Part shown: positions 42,581 to 52,722 of the stretch, piece after piece | How the letters are laid out: each line of letters begins with the position of its first letter | Position numbering within the stretch: the first letter of the stretch is position 1 | NCBI GenBank assembly: GCA_018806915.1 | Contig: JAGKQI010000100.1 | Coordinates: 2,728,001-2,792,000 of the forward strand | Direction: 5' to 3' | DNA length: 64,000 nucleotides | Source of the DNA: Phytophthora colocasiae | Taxonomy: Eukaryota > Oomycota > Peronosporomycetes > Peronosporales > Peronosporaceae | Translations under genes and position numbers: made by a program | The notes under the pieces: model-generated | Seen by the model: only the letters and a program-made list of their open reading frames with translations | What the model was told of the DNA's origin: nothing | Database searches by the model: none

Positions 42581-43935
42581 GGTTATTGGTAGAGAGTTGG
42601 TGGTGAGTTCCGTTTGCTGGGTGCTTGCTGTGAGTCAAGATTGAAAGTGAGATTGGCTGACGTGGTCCAGGCATCGCCAAATCCGCAGCCGTAGATGGCT
42701 TAACTGATCACCAGATTTGTGGCTAGATGTAGCCTCCAACCACTTGAATTGGTCATGATGAAAGCTGGAAGTTGGAAAAAATCGAGCTACCGAAGCAATC
42801 GGACGCTCCTTTGTCTTCACGTGAACATATCGGATACACCATCCCATTTGCATCGAGGCTTGGTCAACTGCATAAACAACAGATCGAAACTGGCTGGTCT
42901 CAAATCGAGAGTCTTCGAGATGGCTACATACTGGTGTGGTATTATACAGTGTGCTACTGCCATACTGCATAGTAGAAATTAGTAGATACTATAGTAGCAT
43001 GTTAATAGTACTTCAGACCTTTCTGATTCAACTACCGTAGGTCGCAAGCACTAGTAATTCACTCTGGTACTATCTAGCTACTATCGAACTACTATCACTC
43101 CTTTAGTCAAGCGATCTGGCATCATGAAGCGCGACAGATGTGGACCACATCGAGAAAATTTTGTTCCATAGTACTATAGTAGCATACTATAGTAATGAAT
43201 TAGATTTGGTACATGTATTAGTACTATAGTAGTATCTGTCAGGGTAGTATATCAGAGCCTCTGATTCAGAGGGAGGAGGGAAACCCCGTTACCTGAGCAC
43301 ACGACTCGTTTGTCACGAGGTAGAGGTCATGCTGTAAAGTTACTTGCACTACTTGTACTTGCCAAAATCCATCTAATGATGTCTTCATGACAGCTTCGGA
43401 TGGCAAGTAATCGCCACACCGAAGCGCCAGCCATGGATAACCAGCCTCACATTTGTGGTGCTTCGGCACTGGTGACGCATCTTGACGGGCTGCGGCAAAG
43501 TGCTGCCAAATATCCACCTGGAAGCTGATTACTGAGACAGCGGGGGCTTGAACGTCGTGGTAATCATGAGTCACCAACGTCGTTCTGGATCTCGTGCCCG
43601 AGCCCAAATGAATGAATGCCTCCAACAACTTCCCCAGTATTCGCGTTTAGGACGGTTTATTTTGTCGAACCCTCGACTCTTTACTCGTCGCAATCCCAGG
43701 CCACTACTCGACAACAATGGACTTCTTCAGCCCCCTCCGCTTCTCCTTGGATAAGGCCGGATTTCAAATAGCTTTTAGTAGTTACGTTAGCGTCTGCTAT
43801 AGTTATCCGCTCATCGAGAAGAATTTAACACGACCAAGGTTTGCCCCCCCCCCCCCCCTCGCCCAGCGAGGGTTGCCCTAAAATTTAAAACCACCAGAGC
43901 CGCATGGTTCTTTCGGGATGATCAATGCTATTTAA
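42581..43935. repeat. Array spacer F-G, left part with empty hAT 2 site
   Basis: 5' flank of copy F, a palindrome block (about 43166-43240), a single CTCTGATT at about 43259-43266 where spacer D-E has hAT 2, then the long 3' block shared with copy E including its MITE-like insert (about 43580-43862) with a run of C near 43845. No gene. Confidence 0.7.
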
Positions 43936-44699
43936 CCCCTTGGTTCCCAAGAAATATACACCATAACACGCTAATGAACGTCATAAGTACACCATACGCA
44001 CATTACTTCGAGTTTGTATGATGCATAGCCACGACATGAAGATCGGTGTATTAATTTTCAAAAGGTTTTATTTTCAATGTCGTCTAATATACACCTTTGT
44101 CGATCACATTGAGTCCTCAATGTCGTAACTTACCGCCACTACTTCAGATCAGACAAGAACATAACTGCAGTCATGGCAACAAAAGGTACACCAATTCAAG
44201 GAAGTGTGTGTTACAACTCGACACTTCCTAACACTCATCAATTGACACGCAGGCCTCTTATTGCTTTGAGCGTATACAGTATGTATTCCACTACACAATA
44301 CTGTACTGCACCCTGGCCTACAAAACCCCCCATCAGGCTCCATTCCCGAGTTAAGGACCAACCCACAGGCTTTAGTTGACGCCTGAAATGTCCAAAATCA
44401 ATGTCACGTGCCACCTCGACAGCGGATTCCTTTGTTCTGCGGCTTGTCAGATGTGCGCCATTGAGCTAATGAATGGTTTGTGTGACTGTCGGCACCTGGA
44501 TTCTTTCCCGCTTTCAAATCATCAAGATAGATCGTCCTGGTTCTGAAGGTGGTCCAAATCACCTCTAGCATCTTATGCTCCAATTTAGACTTGATTAAAG
44601 TATTGCCCGATCCATTTTCTATTGTTAATTGCCGTATGTCGTAACTTACGACATAGTGATTTTGCTATGGCGTAAGATACGACGTTGGGAGTAGAGGGG
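43936..44699. mobile_element. piggyBac-type non-autonomous element
   Basis: 764 bp flanked by TTAA on both sides (43932-43935 and 44700-44703). The ends are short imperfect inverted repeats (CCCCTTGGTTCCCAA and CCCCTCTACTCCCAA). A minus-strand frame (44361 down to 44149) is Cys-rich (RPACQLMSVRKCRVV, WCTFCCHDCS) and recalls the C-terminal Cys-rich domain of piggyBac transposases, with at least one frame problem. The matching spacer of copy E has a single TTAA at 38098-38101. Confidence 0.8.
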
Positions 44700-44703
44700 T
44701 TAA

Positions 44704-44811
44704 ACGAGGACACATGTACAGCTACAACAGCGCGACAATAGCGTGAACGCTACATATCCGACAGTACCAAGACAAATTCACAAAAGAAGAATAAAAGCTA
44801 CTATATTTCAG
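44704..44811. repeat. Array spacer F-G, right end
   Basis: Last part of the shared 3' block before the stop of copy G. It matches 38102-38209 closely. Confidence 0.7.
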
Positions 44812-45630
44812 TTAAACTAGGCTAGCTGGAGCACCGCTAACAGGCGTCTCTGCACCAGTGTACGTCGTGTGATCCTCCTCCAGGTCCTTCACCGCCTCCT
44901 TCTGCAGATTCAGGTACTTCCAGAACATGAACATGGCCACAGGGTAGTGCACCATCGCGATGATCATCAAAAAGAACGAGGCCTTGAACGACGCATCGTC
45001 CTCCTTGCCCAGAGGCTTCGACTGCACCACCCACAGCACAAACGTCAACATGGCAGTGAAGCACGCAACACTCGCCAGGAAGAAACCTCCACCCACCCAC
45101 TTCTTGTTACCCTTACGGCAAGTGACAGCTCCCAGCATCGCGATGATCGCCATCAAACCGTTCGACAGACTCATGCCGCCGAACGTCATGGTGGCCGTGC
45201 CTAGTAGGCCACACGACTTGTCCAGGAACTTGTCGAACTCTTCCGCGTCCATTCCAGCGGCGGTGGCTAACACGGTGGCATACGCGAGCTGTTCCTCGTC
45301 ACTTACGTCGCCTGCGTTACCGTATCCCTTGCAGATACCGTCGGACGAGTACTTGGACCACACAGCATTGTTGAGCACGGACAACTCATCGTACGAGGAC
45401 CCGAACTTGTAGTAGAAGCAGTGGTCGAACGTTGTGCTATTGGTGGTTTCACTGTCGACGCAGAAGCCCATGAGACCGGCCTTGAAGTTGGTCGAGGTGA
45501 TTTCATTAGTGAGTGCTGCGTTCACTGTCTTGTTGGCGCTCCACATGGGGAGGATGAAGGCGGCGATGTTGTAGATGGTAGCGATGATGATCATGGCGAC
45601 GGCTCCGAACGCGAACTTGTTGAACGCCAT
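44812..45630 (-). CDS. Four-helix membrane protein, inner copy G
   Basis: 272 residues. T-N-E at residues 41-43 (as F) and tail DLEED...ETPVSGAPASLV plus 3' flank as E. It is the last tandem copy. The 5' flank diverges from the other units about 50 bp above the start, marking the right end of the array. Confidence 0.88.
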   Translation of the reverse strand: MAFNKFAFGAVAMIIIATIYNIAAFILPMWSANKTVNAALTNEITSTNFKAGLMGFCVDSETTNSTTFDHCFYYKFGSSYDELSVLNNAVWSKYSSDGICKGYGNAGDVSDEEQLAYATVLATAAGMDAEEFDKFLDKSCGLLGTATMTFGGMSLSNGLMAIIAMLGAVTCRKGNKKWVGGGFFLASVACFTAMLTFVLWVVQSKPLGKEDDASFKASFFLMIIAMVHYPVAMFMFWKYLNLQKEAVKDLEEDHTTYTGAETPVSGAPASLV

Positions 45631-46279
45631 GGTTACTGGTAGAGAGTTGGTGGTGAGTTCCGTTTGCTGGTTGCTTGTTGTAGAGGAAAAGAGATAATGC
45701 GGCTGTGCACAAGGCCGGTAAACAGAAAACGTAGCAAGGATCGCAGTTCAGGTGGATGGCTAAATGTGAAAGAATCCAGTCAACTGAAGCAATCGCAAGT
45801 TGCCGCAGGATGGTGGTAAGCAGAGATCCAACCCAACAATCGGACAGTCTGTCTCATCGGGGCGTTTACTCATGCCGCCGTGTTTTGCTCGAGTGGTAAT
45901 CAAGATGATCACAAACACGATGGCCACCGAAATTCTTTTCGAAGTGTACATGAACTGTACCATCAGTACTGCACTACGGTGGTCTGCTTGTACCTTTCGA
46001 AGTCCTGTACAGTTTACCAGTTCCCAGGGGCCTACCAATTGAGCGCGGCTGCTCCGACACGAAAATCCGTGTAGATTGCGCAGTGACTTAGGCCGTTATG
46101 TCCATTGTAATCACCACTCCATTTCGATTTGAATCGGCTGAAACCTTTGAGCAGCTGAAGAACCGACGTTGCTGTGGTTACAATAGCATGAGCAGTTTCT
46201 GATTAAGACGGAAGCAGCACTTCATTCTCCAAATTCTAGTGCACCGACAAAGCCGAAGAACCTGAACCAGAACCGAACT
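45631..46279. other. Divergent intergenic region between copies G and H
   Basis: No gene seen in 650 bp. It should contain the promoters of copy G (minus) and copy H (plus). It does not share the TACTATAGTA palindromes of the inner spacers. Confidence 0.5.
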
Positions 46280-47044
46280 ATGACCATCTCTAAGCACGGA
46301 TACGGCGCCATCGCCATGATCATCATCGGGACACTATACAACGCCGTCGCCATGATCCTACCCATGTGGACAACCAACTCCACCGTCAACTCGGCGCTCA
46401 CTAGCGAAATCGCCTCCACCAATTTCAAGGCGGGGCTCATGAGCTTCTGCATCGACAGTGAACTCGCCAACTCCACTTCCACGACCCTCGACCACTGCTT
46501 CTACTACAAATTCGGCTCTGGTTACCAAGACCTCAACGTCATCAACGAGACGGTCTGGTCAAAGTACTCGGAATACGCTACGTGCGAAGGCTACAATAAA
46601 GCTGGGGACGTGAGTGATACTGAGCGTTTGGCGTACGCTTCTGTACTGGCGACGGCTGCTGGCATGGACGCGACGCAATTCGACAAGTTCCTGGACAAGT
46701 CTTGCGGTATTCTGGGCTTTGGAACCATGACGTTCGGTGGCATGAGTATGTCGAACGGTCTCATGGCGATCATCGCTATCGTGGGAGCTATCACGTGTCG
46801 TAAAGGGAACAAGAAGTGGGTGGGAGGAGGTTTCTTCCTGGCTGGTGTAGCATGCTTCACGGCCATGTTGACGTTCGTGCTGTGGCTCGTTCAGGCAGGT
46901 CCGTTGGGCGAGAAAGATGACACGTCATTGAAAACAGCCTTCTTCCTGATGATCATCGCGATGCTGCACTACCCACTGGCAATGTTCATGTTCTGGAAGC
47001 ACTTGCAGCTTGATGCTGGCAAACAGGGAGGATCCGTTGCCTAA
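46280..47044 (+). CDS. Four-helix membrane protein, outer-type copy H (right edge of array)
   Basis: 254 residues, plus strand, opposite to all other copies. It is nearly identical to copy A through the fourth helix (shared block from GYGAIAMIIIGTLYNAVAM to MFMFWKHLQ), but its tail is short and unrelated (LDAGKQGGSVA). Same layout: one helix, a long cysteine-containing loop, three helices. Together with A it brackets the inner array as an inverted pair. Confidence 0.87.
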   Translation: MTISKHGYGAIAMIIIGTLYNAVAMILPMWTTNSTVNSALTSEIASTNFKAGLMSFCIDSELANSTSTTLDHCFYYKFGSGYQDLNVINETVWSKYSEYATCEGYNKAGDVSDTERLAYASVLATAAGMDATQFDKFLDKSCGILGFGTMTFGGMSMSNGLMAIIAIVGAITCRKGNKKWVGGGFFLAGVACFTAMLTFVLWLVQAGPLGEKDDTSLKTAFFLMIIAMLHYPLAMFMFWKHLQLDAGKQGGSVA

Positions 47045-47497
47045 AACATGCACTACATGTTGAAAACAATTTTACACAAAAAAAATCACTGTTTGCTGTG
47101 TAAGTAAAAAAAAATCTGATGTTGGAATAGATATGCTGCGTGTTGCAAGTAATTACTTCAGTATGTCGGTGAACTCAGCGAGGAGGTTCTCTTACTGGCA
47201 GGAAAGAGCCTACCAGACTATGCCGATGGAGTGCGTCGCATTACAGCACGGTCTTTACGAGGTCAGAACGTCTGCGAGAAAAGCACAACAAACAACAAGT
47301 GCAAATTATCAAAACACCTTCGCTGGCACTACTGACACTCATAGTTTATTTACGTTGATGATACCAGACGATCCGCGCTTAATCTGGTTGTTGCATGCAT
47401 CTCAAGCACCAATTCCAACCGCGTCGTGGCCTTTGAACATGTTTGTCTGCTTACAGGAGCTCAAGAAAGTGCACACTGGCTTGATAGAGAGATTCAC
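47045..47497. other. Convergent intergenic region
   Basis: Between copy H (plus) and the RasGEF gene (minus). A plus-strand frame (47133-47600) overlaps the RasGEF last exon and has no recognisable domain, so I do not call it. Confidence 0.5.
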
Positions 47498-50400
47498 TCA
47501 TCCGGACGCAGCGTCAGCGACGCGTGGCTCGATTTTCAGTGAACGCGCAAAACACGAGTCGGCATCTGCGAATGGAACTGGGGCGCAAATATGTTCCTGA
47601 AAAGCAACGAAACACAACGATTAGCCAAGTGAAAGCACGTAAAATGACAGGTTTACTTACCAAAACTCGCTTGTCGGTTGGTAACAAGTACGGTGTCTTC
47701 TGAAAGGATAGCATCCTTTGAATGAGATAGCCGATGGAGCGGATTTTCTTGAAATTGATAAGATCCCCTTCCACGCGGTCTGGATACTCTTGGAGTGCAA
47801 TCACGTTCTGAATTACAACGCCCATGTATGGGATCAACGGTGGCGTCGCCTCCTTTGTGAACTTGTTCAGTGGTCGAGCACCCTTTTCAGTGAGCGCCAC
47901 CAACTCTTGCCATAAGTCTCTTGCCTGCGGAGGAAGCCGCCCCCACGTCTTCTTGAGACGGAAGATTGACGAATCATTTGCCGCGTTCATAACTGCCATG
48001 AAACCATCAAGGTTTTGCAGAGGTGATAGCAACACACCAGCAACGCGAATGAAATACGCGAGGATCTCTGCGCGCTGATCCACATCACCTCTCATTAAAA
48101 TCTGACTCACCACCCAATTGGAGATATGATTATGAAGCAGGCGGAGTCGTTGATACCCTGGCGTTTTCTCAGCATTGCGCTTGGACGCCAACACCTCCGA
48201 TACTGCAAAAGTAGCATTCAACACGAGTTACATGTCACGTCAAAATAGATAAATCTACCGTGACATCATTACCTTTGATCTTGCTGAAAAGATAGTGCTC
48301 CATCAGAGTAATCTGCTGCGCGATGATGCTTGGGTCTAAATCCAAAATCCTGCACGAAACAAAACGACAAAAACGTAGAATTAGATGGGACATCCGTGCT
48401 CAACAAGCAGTAGGCTGTACATACCAAAGTCGAGTCATTCGCTGTTCCGATGGATATGTTCGACCTACATTCACGCCTCTAGGTTGCCAAGGAGTGATTG
48501 TAGTCGAGCGTCCTTCGGACAAAGACTCGAGAGTTTCCTCCGGTTTCACCACGAACGATTTCTTTGTCTCTCCAGTCTTCCACACGCCTGCAAGAGACAT
48601 TCGTCGCCGCATTCCTTCTGTGATAATTTCCATACCCGTCACTGCTCCAAACAAGTCGTCATCCAGAAACTCCAGGTTGGGGTTCGCTTGTTTGGCTGTG
48701 CAGATGAACTGTTTCAGTGACGTGTAATCGCCTTCACAAAAGGACAAGACCTGGAACTCCTGCATACGGTTTGACTGGCACGCATCTGCGAATTCGGGTA
48801 GTAAGGAAGCAGCTATCCATTGAGCACACTGTGGGTCCTCCTTAGTCAGTTCATCCGGTAAAGGAACCAATTCCGCGTACAGTGCAGCAACGCAATTGCA
48901 AACATCCATATCGCACTCCACGCTATGTTTCAAAATCTCCACCAAATTATTCAAGGCACTGAGCACCACACGCCGCACGTAAAATTCGGTTTCCGTTCCA
49001 GTCGAGTGTTTATTCCACAGACTTCGCAGAATCTCAACCATTTCACGAAAGTTATCTCCATCCTCGTTCGACACATAACCACAGGACCAAATAAGCGCGC
49101 TTAGTTCCTCCAGACGATAGTTCTCAAAGCTTAGTAGCAGGTTAGCAATAGCATCGAAAGTGCCTGCAATGATTTCCTCCGCCCCATCAATCTCTTCTGT
49201 CACAAGATCCTTGATGCTCAAACTTTTTCCCGAAAAATCATTGCGCCCTGTCAGCGACATCGGGATATCTGCCCCTTCCACTACGTACACATCCTCGTCG
49301 TCGTCCGAGTCATCAGAGTCATCATCGTTCTCGCCCATTTCACTGTCCACAAGGGTAGTGCAGTTGCCACTAGACAAATTTTCGTTTGCAAGGGCGTGCG
49401 AGGACCGACTCACTTCAGCCATAGACACTGCCGATTGACCAAACAAGTCACGCCTCTCCGCATTCGAATCATCACCCATTTTTGCCAGAAGACACGCGAA
49501 TAGCTCGTCACAGCCGTACAGAGCAGCATAATGGAGGGGTGTGCGGTACACTTCACTAACTGCAGACATATCAGCACCACTCTGAACGAGATAATTCATA
49601 GTTGAAATGACCGAGGAGTTGTCCACATGGATACTGCTGCGCAGATCCACAGTCGTCTTATGATGGTGGTGATGTCCGTTATTATCATCAGTCATCGCTG
49701 ACGGGACTGACGGTGATAATGCAGCAATCTTCTCCATGGCCATCCCGTGATCTTTTGCCACAGCAATCATCAATGGAGTCAACCCTTCACTCGTTCGAAC
49801 GTCAACAGCGCAGCCCTTCTCAACAAGCAGCTGGCACACGCGCTGGCTCGCGCTGGCTGCCGCGAAGTGAAGTGGAGTTTCACCGTGCAGAGTACGAATG
49901 TCGACTTGAGCTCCGTAATCAAGCAACCCTTCCACCACATTAACCCGACCGCTCTTCGATGCAAGTGCGAGAGCGCTCATGCCACGTTGCCAATTCCGAG
50001 CATTAAGATCAATATTGCTGTCAGCCTCCATGATTGCATCGATTGCTCCGAGATAACCCCTTTCTGCCAGCAGCATAAATGGAGTGTTGCCATAGATATC
50101 GACAGTATCCACAAGGGCTCCATGGGCAAGCAGCTTCTTAACGACCAACACAGCCTTGTCAGCGTCGCTCAACGTAGCAGATTGTCCATTTGCTGCTTTC
50201 GTCATGTCACTTGATGCAGTAATAGTTGCGGGCATAATGCAAGGAGACCCGACCATGTGCAACGCGCTGCGGCCACATTCACCGATTGTCTTCACCTTCG
50301 CGCCGTGCTGAAGCATGTACGAAACAACGTTGAAGTGCAGCGCGCTAACCGCAACATGAAGTGGTGTGTTGCTACCACACTCGTGAGCCACATAATTCAC

Positions 50401-52722
50401 ATCGGCACCGTTTGCGAGAAGCATTTGCACACTAAAGACATCACCGCGCTGGCAGGCATGCATCAATGCAACGTTCCAGAGAGCCTTATTTGATGTCAAG
50501 ATCTTGAAATAACTGCTTCCTGGGATGAATGCTAGTCGATGAGGAGAGGCTGACTCAAGGAGCAAAGTCATAATGTCTTGGAACGGCCATAACACCACAT
50601 TCTGCCCATTGACAGTCACCAAAACATAGCCACGAGTGATGATTGTCCCTACTGCAGAGTAGCCATGAGGTGAGATATGCTCCACAACGGCACCATAGCG
50701 GTAGGTCGGCTCCACTTCAAACTCCAACACACGTCGCCAGTCGCCGTCAATCGAAAGCGTAATTTGATCTTTGAAAATATCTTCCAGAACGGCTGGGATG
50801 CTCACGTTGCTTATGAAATCAACCGCATGCGTCAATATATTCAGTGAAGTCTCGTCATCAGAGGACCTGCCCACAGCCCACGAACCGTTCAACTCCGTCA
50901 ACAAAGTTTTCAGCGATATTAGATTCTCCAGCCCGCTGTTCGATAGTACGTAGGTAAAAATTGGGATGATGTCGTCGGTCTGGAGTGGTTCTAACTCAGT
51001 TATCGTGTCGTGCTCTTCAGCATACGTTGTTTGAATCTCCTTGATCGTTCCCGTCAGCACATCATACTTGGCTGCAGGTAGCGAGACTTGCGCAATTTGC
51101 GCAAGAATTCGGGATGCTTTTCGCCATTCCTTCCACGAGACCTGGCCTTCTGGGATGTTAAAGTACATTTGATCTTTCCCTTGCAGCCACCTTACCTTGC
51201 GGTTAATTGACGATTCTTCCTCGTGATACATACGACGTAGGAATGCGTTGATCTTGTTCTGAAGCGGTACAAACAGAATTTCTTCCACATGGCGAGAAAT
51301 AGCAGAACGTACAATATCGAGCGACATCGGCAGCACATCGAGCTTTTTGTCCACAGTTTTCACGGAACCGTTAGCATCATCGTTTCCTGGGTCCTTGAGA
51401 GCCGCTAAGATCCGAGCGCCGTGGTCTTTCACAATTGATTCTGTAAGCGTAGCGTGGAACTCTCGGAACTGGCGAAGTCCGCCTGAAGTCCGCGATTCAA
51501 ACGAGCCTATAAATTTCTTAACCTTGGCAGCTTCAGGGGATGTGCTGGTGTGGAGAACTCGTCGTAACTCCGCTACAATACGAATACTTCGAGCGTCAAT
51601 GGTACTGGTACGAAACCGATTCCCATTTGATCCGTCTGATGGCTGTAGCAGACTGCTAGCCGCTGCTGTACCAAGAAGACTCGCCGATGGTGGGATCGTG
51701 TTACTTCCACCACCTGACAAGCTCTGCAACAGACAAACCCAAGCACTTGCGTCATCGTCATTCGATCCGGAGCATACGAAGGAAAAATCCTCGCCAGCAA
51801 CTTCAAAGCAGAATGCTCGCTTGGTCTCGTCCGGTTCGAGAAAGCGCACTGAGAGCATCCCATCCCGCAGGTGCATCTCTCCCCGAAGCTTACCGAAGTT
51901 GTTGCCTTTGTAGTACTGCAACGACGCCCAGTACTCGCCTGTGGCTGTGTTCGTCTCCTTGGTCAGCACAAAATAGCGTCGTTTCCATGTTTTCATGACG
52001 TTGGCCTGCTTATAAAGCCACCCACTACGCACCAGCTCTCGATCAATCCGTACAGAACTTCTTCTGGATCCCTGCGAGTTGCTGCTGGTGTAGCTTGACG
52101 ACAAGTCTGTGCTCCTCGTGGACATCCTTAGCAACGTCTCCTGGTCTGGTACTCGGACTGTTCTGCCTGTAGGAACTGATCTTGATGGTCTCCACGAAAA
52201 TCTTTTGCTGCCCATGTGTCTGTGCGCTCTAAGAGCATCTTCAGCTGTCTGCAGTACGGGCACAAAGTCATCTTCCTCTGCGTCGTATTCCCCCACTACC
52301 ACCCTAGCTTCAGCAGCCCCATCACCAGCACTGTTCACCTGCACTACAGCTTGATCAGCTCCATCCAGTCTGAAGCCGCTGCTGTCTCGAGCTGCCTCAA
52401 GAACGGGAATATCTCCATCTGACTCCCCACGTCGTCTAGAGACATCTGGAGGTGCATTATTACGTCTTGGAGGCACATTAGATGCTCCTTGAGCTCGTAG
52501 AGGGGGTAGAGGAGGCGCAGGAGGAGGTGGAGGCCGTCTAGAGACTCGCTGAAGTTGCACGGGAGACGCTACTTCGTCCATTAAGAACGTACTGAAGCTC
52601 AACTGGCCGCCACGACCCGAGTCTGTCGCTGGAGAAGAGGACGAACTGCCCCCATTGCGCTCCATTTCTCGTTTAAGTGCGTCTCCAGCTACTCGATGCA
52701 GATCCAGAGCGCTGCGGTTCAT
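47498..52722 (-). CDS. PH-ankyrin-RasGEF multidomain protein (1671 aa)
   Basis: Model: complement of 47498-47596, 47661-48202, 48273-48349 and 48425-52722. Introns are 64-75 nt, GT-AG, in phase. Domains in order: a disordered Pro/Ser-rich N-terminus (1-230); a PH domain (about 232-336, GWLYKQANVMKTWKRRYFVL); a helical region (about 380-640); a PDZ-like segment (about 690-745, VEHISPHGYSAVGTIITRGY); ankyrin repeats (about 750-1080, for example GSNTPLHVAVSALHFNVVSYML and GETPLHFAAASASQRVCQLL); an acidic stretch; a RasGEF N-terminal module (about 1190-1300); and a CDC25 catalytic domain spread over exons 1-4 (LWILDLDPSIIAQQITLMEHY, NWVVSQILM, PLIPYMGVV, INFKKIRSIGYLIQ). Such proteins activate Ras-family GTPases by nucleotide exchange at membranes. 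The combination with PH and ankyrin repeats is unusual. Confidence 0.9.

Noticed and set aside
43266..43628. 120-codon minus-strand frame, also present at 37400-37804
   Set aside because: It lies wholly in the duplicated array spacer, so its presence in both copies reflects duplication, not coding constraint. It runs into hAT-flank sequence in one copy.
47133..47600. 155-codon plus-strand frame near the RasGEF gene
   Set aside because: It overlaps the RasGEF last exon on the opposite strand and shows no recognisable domain.
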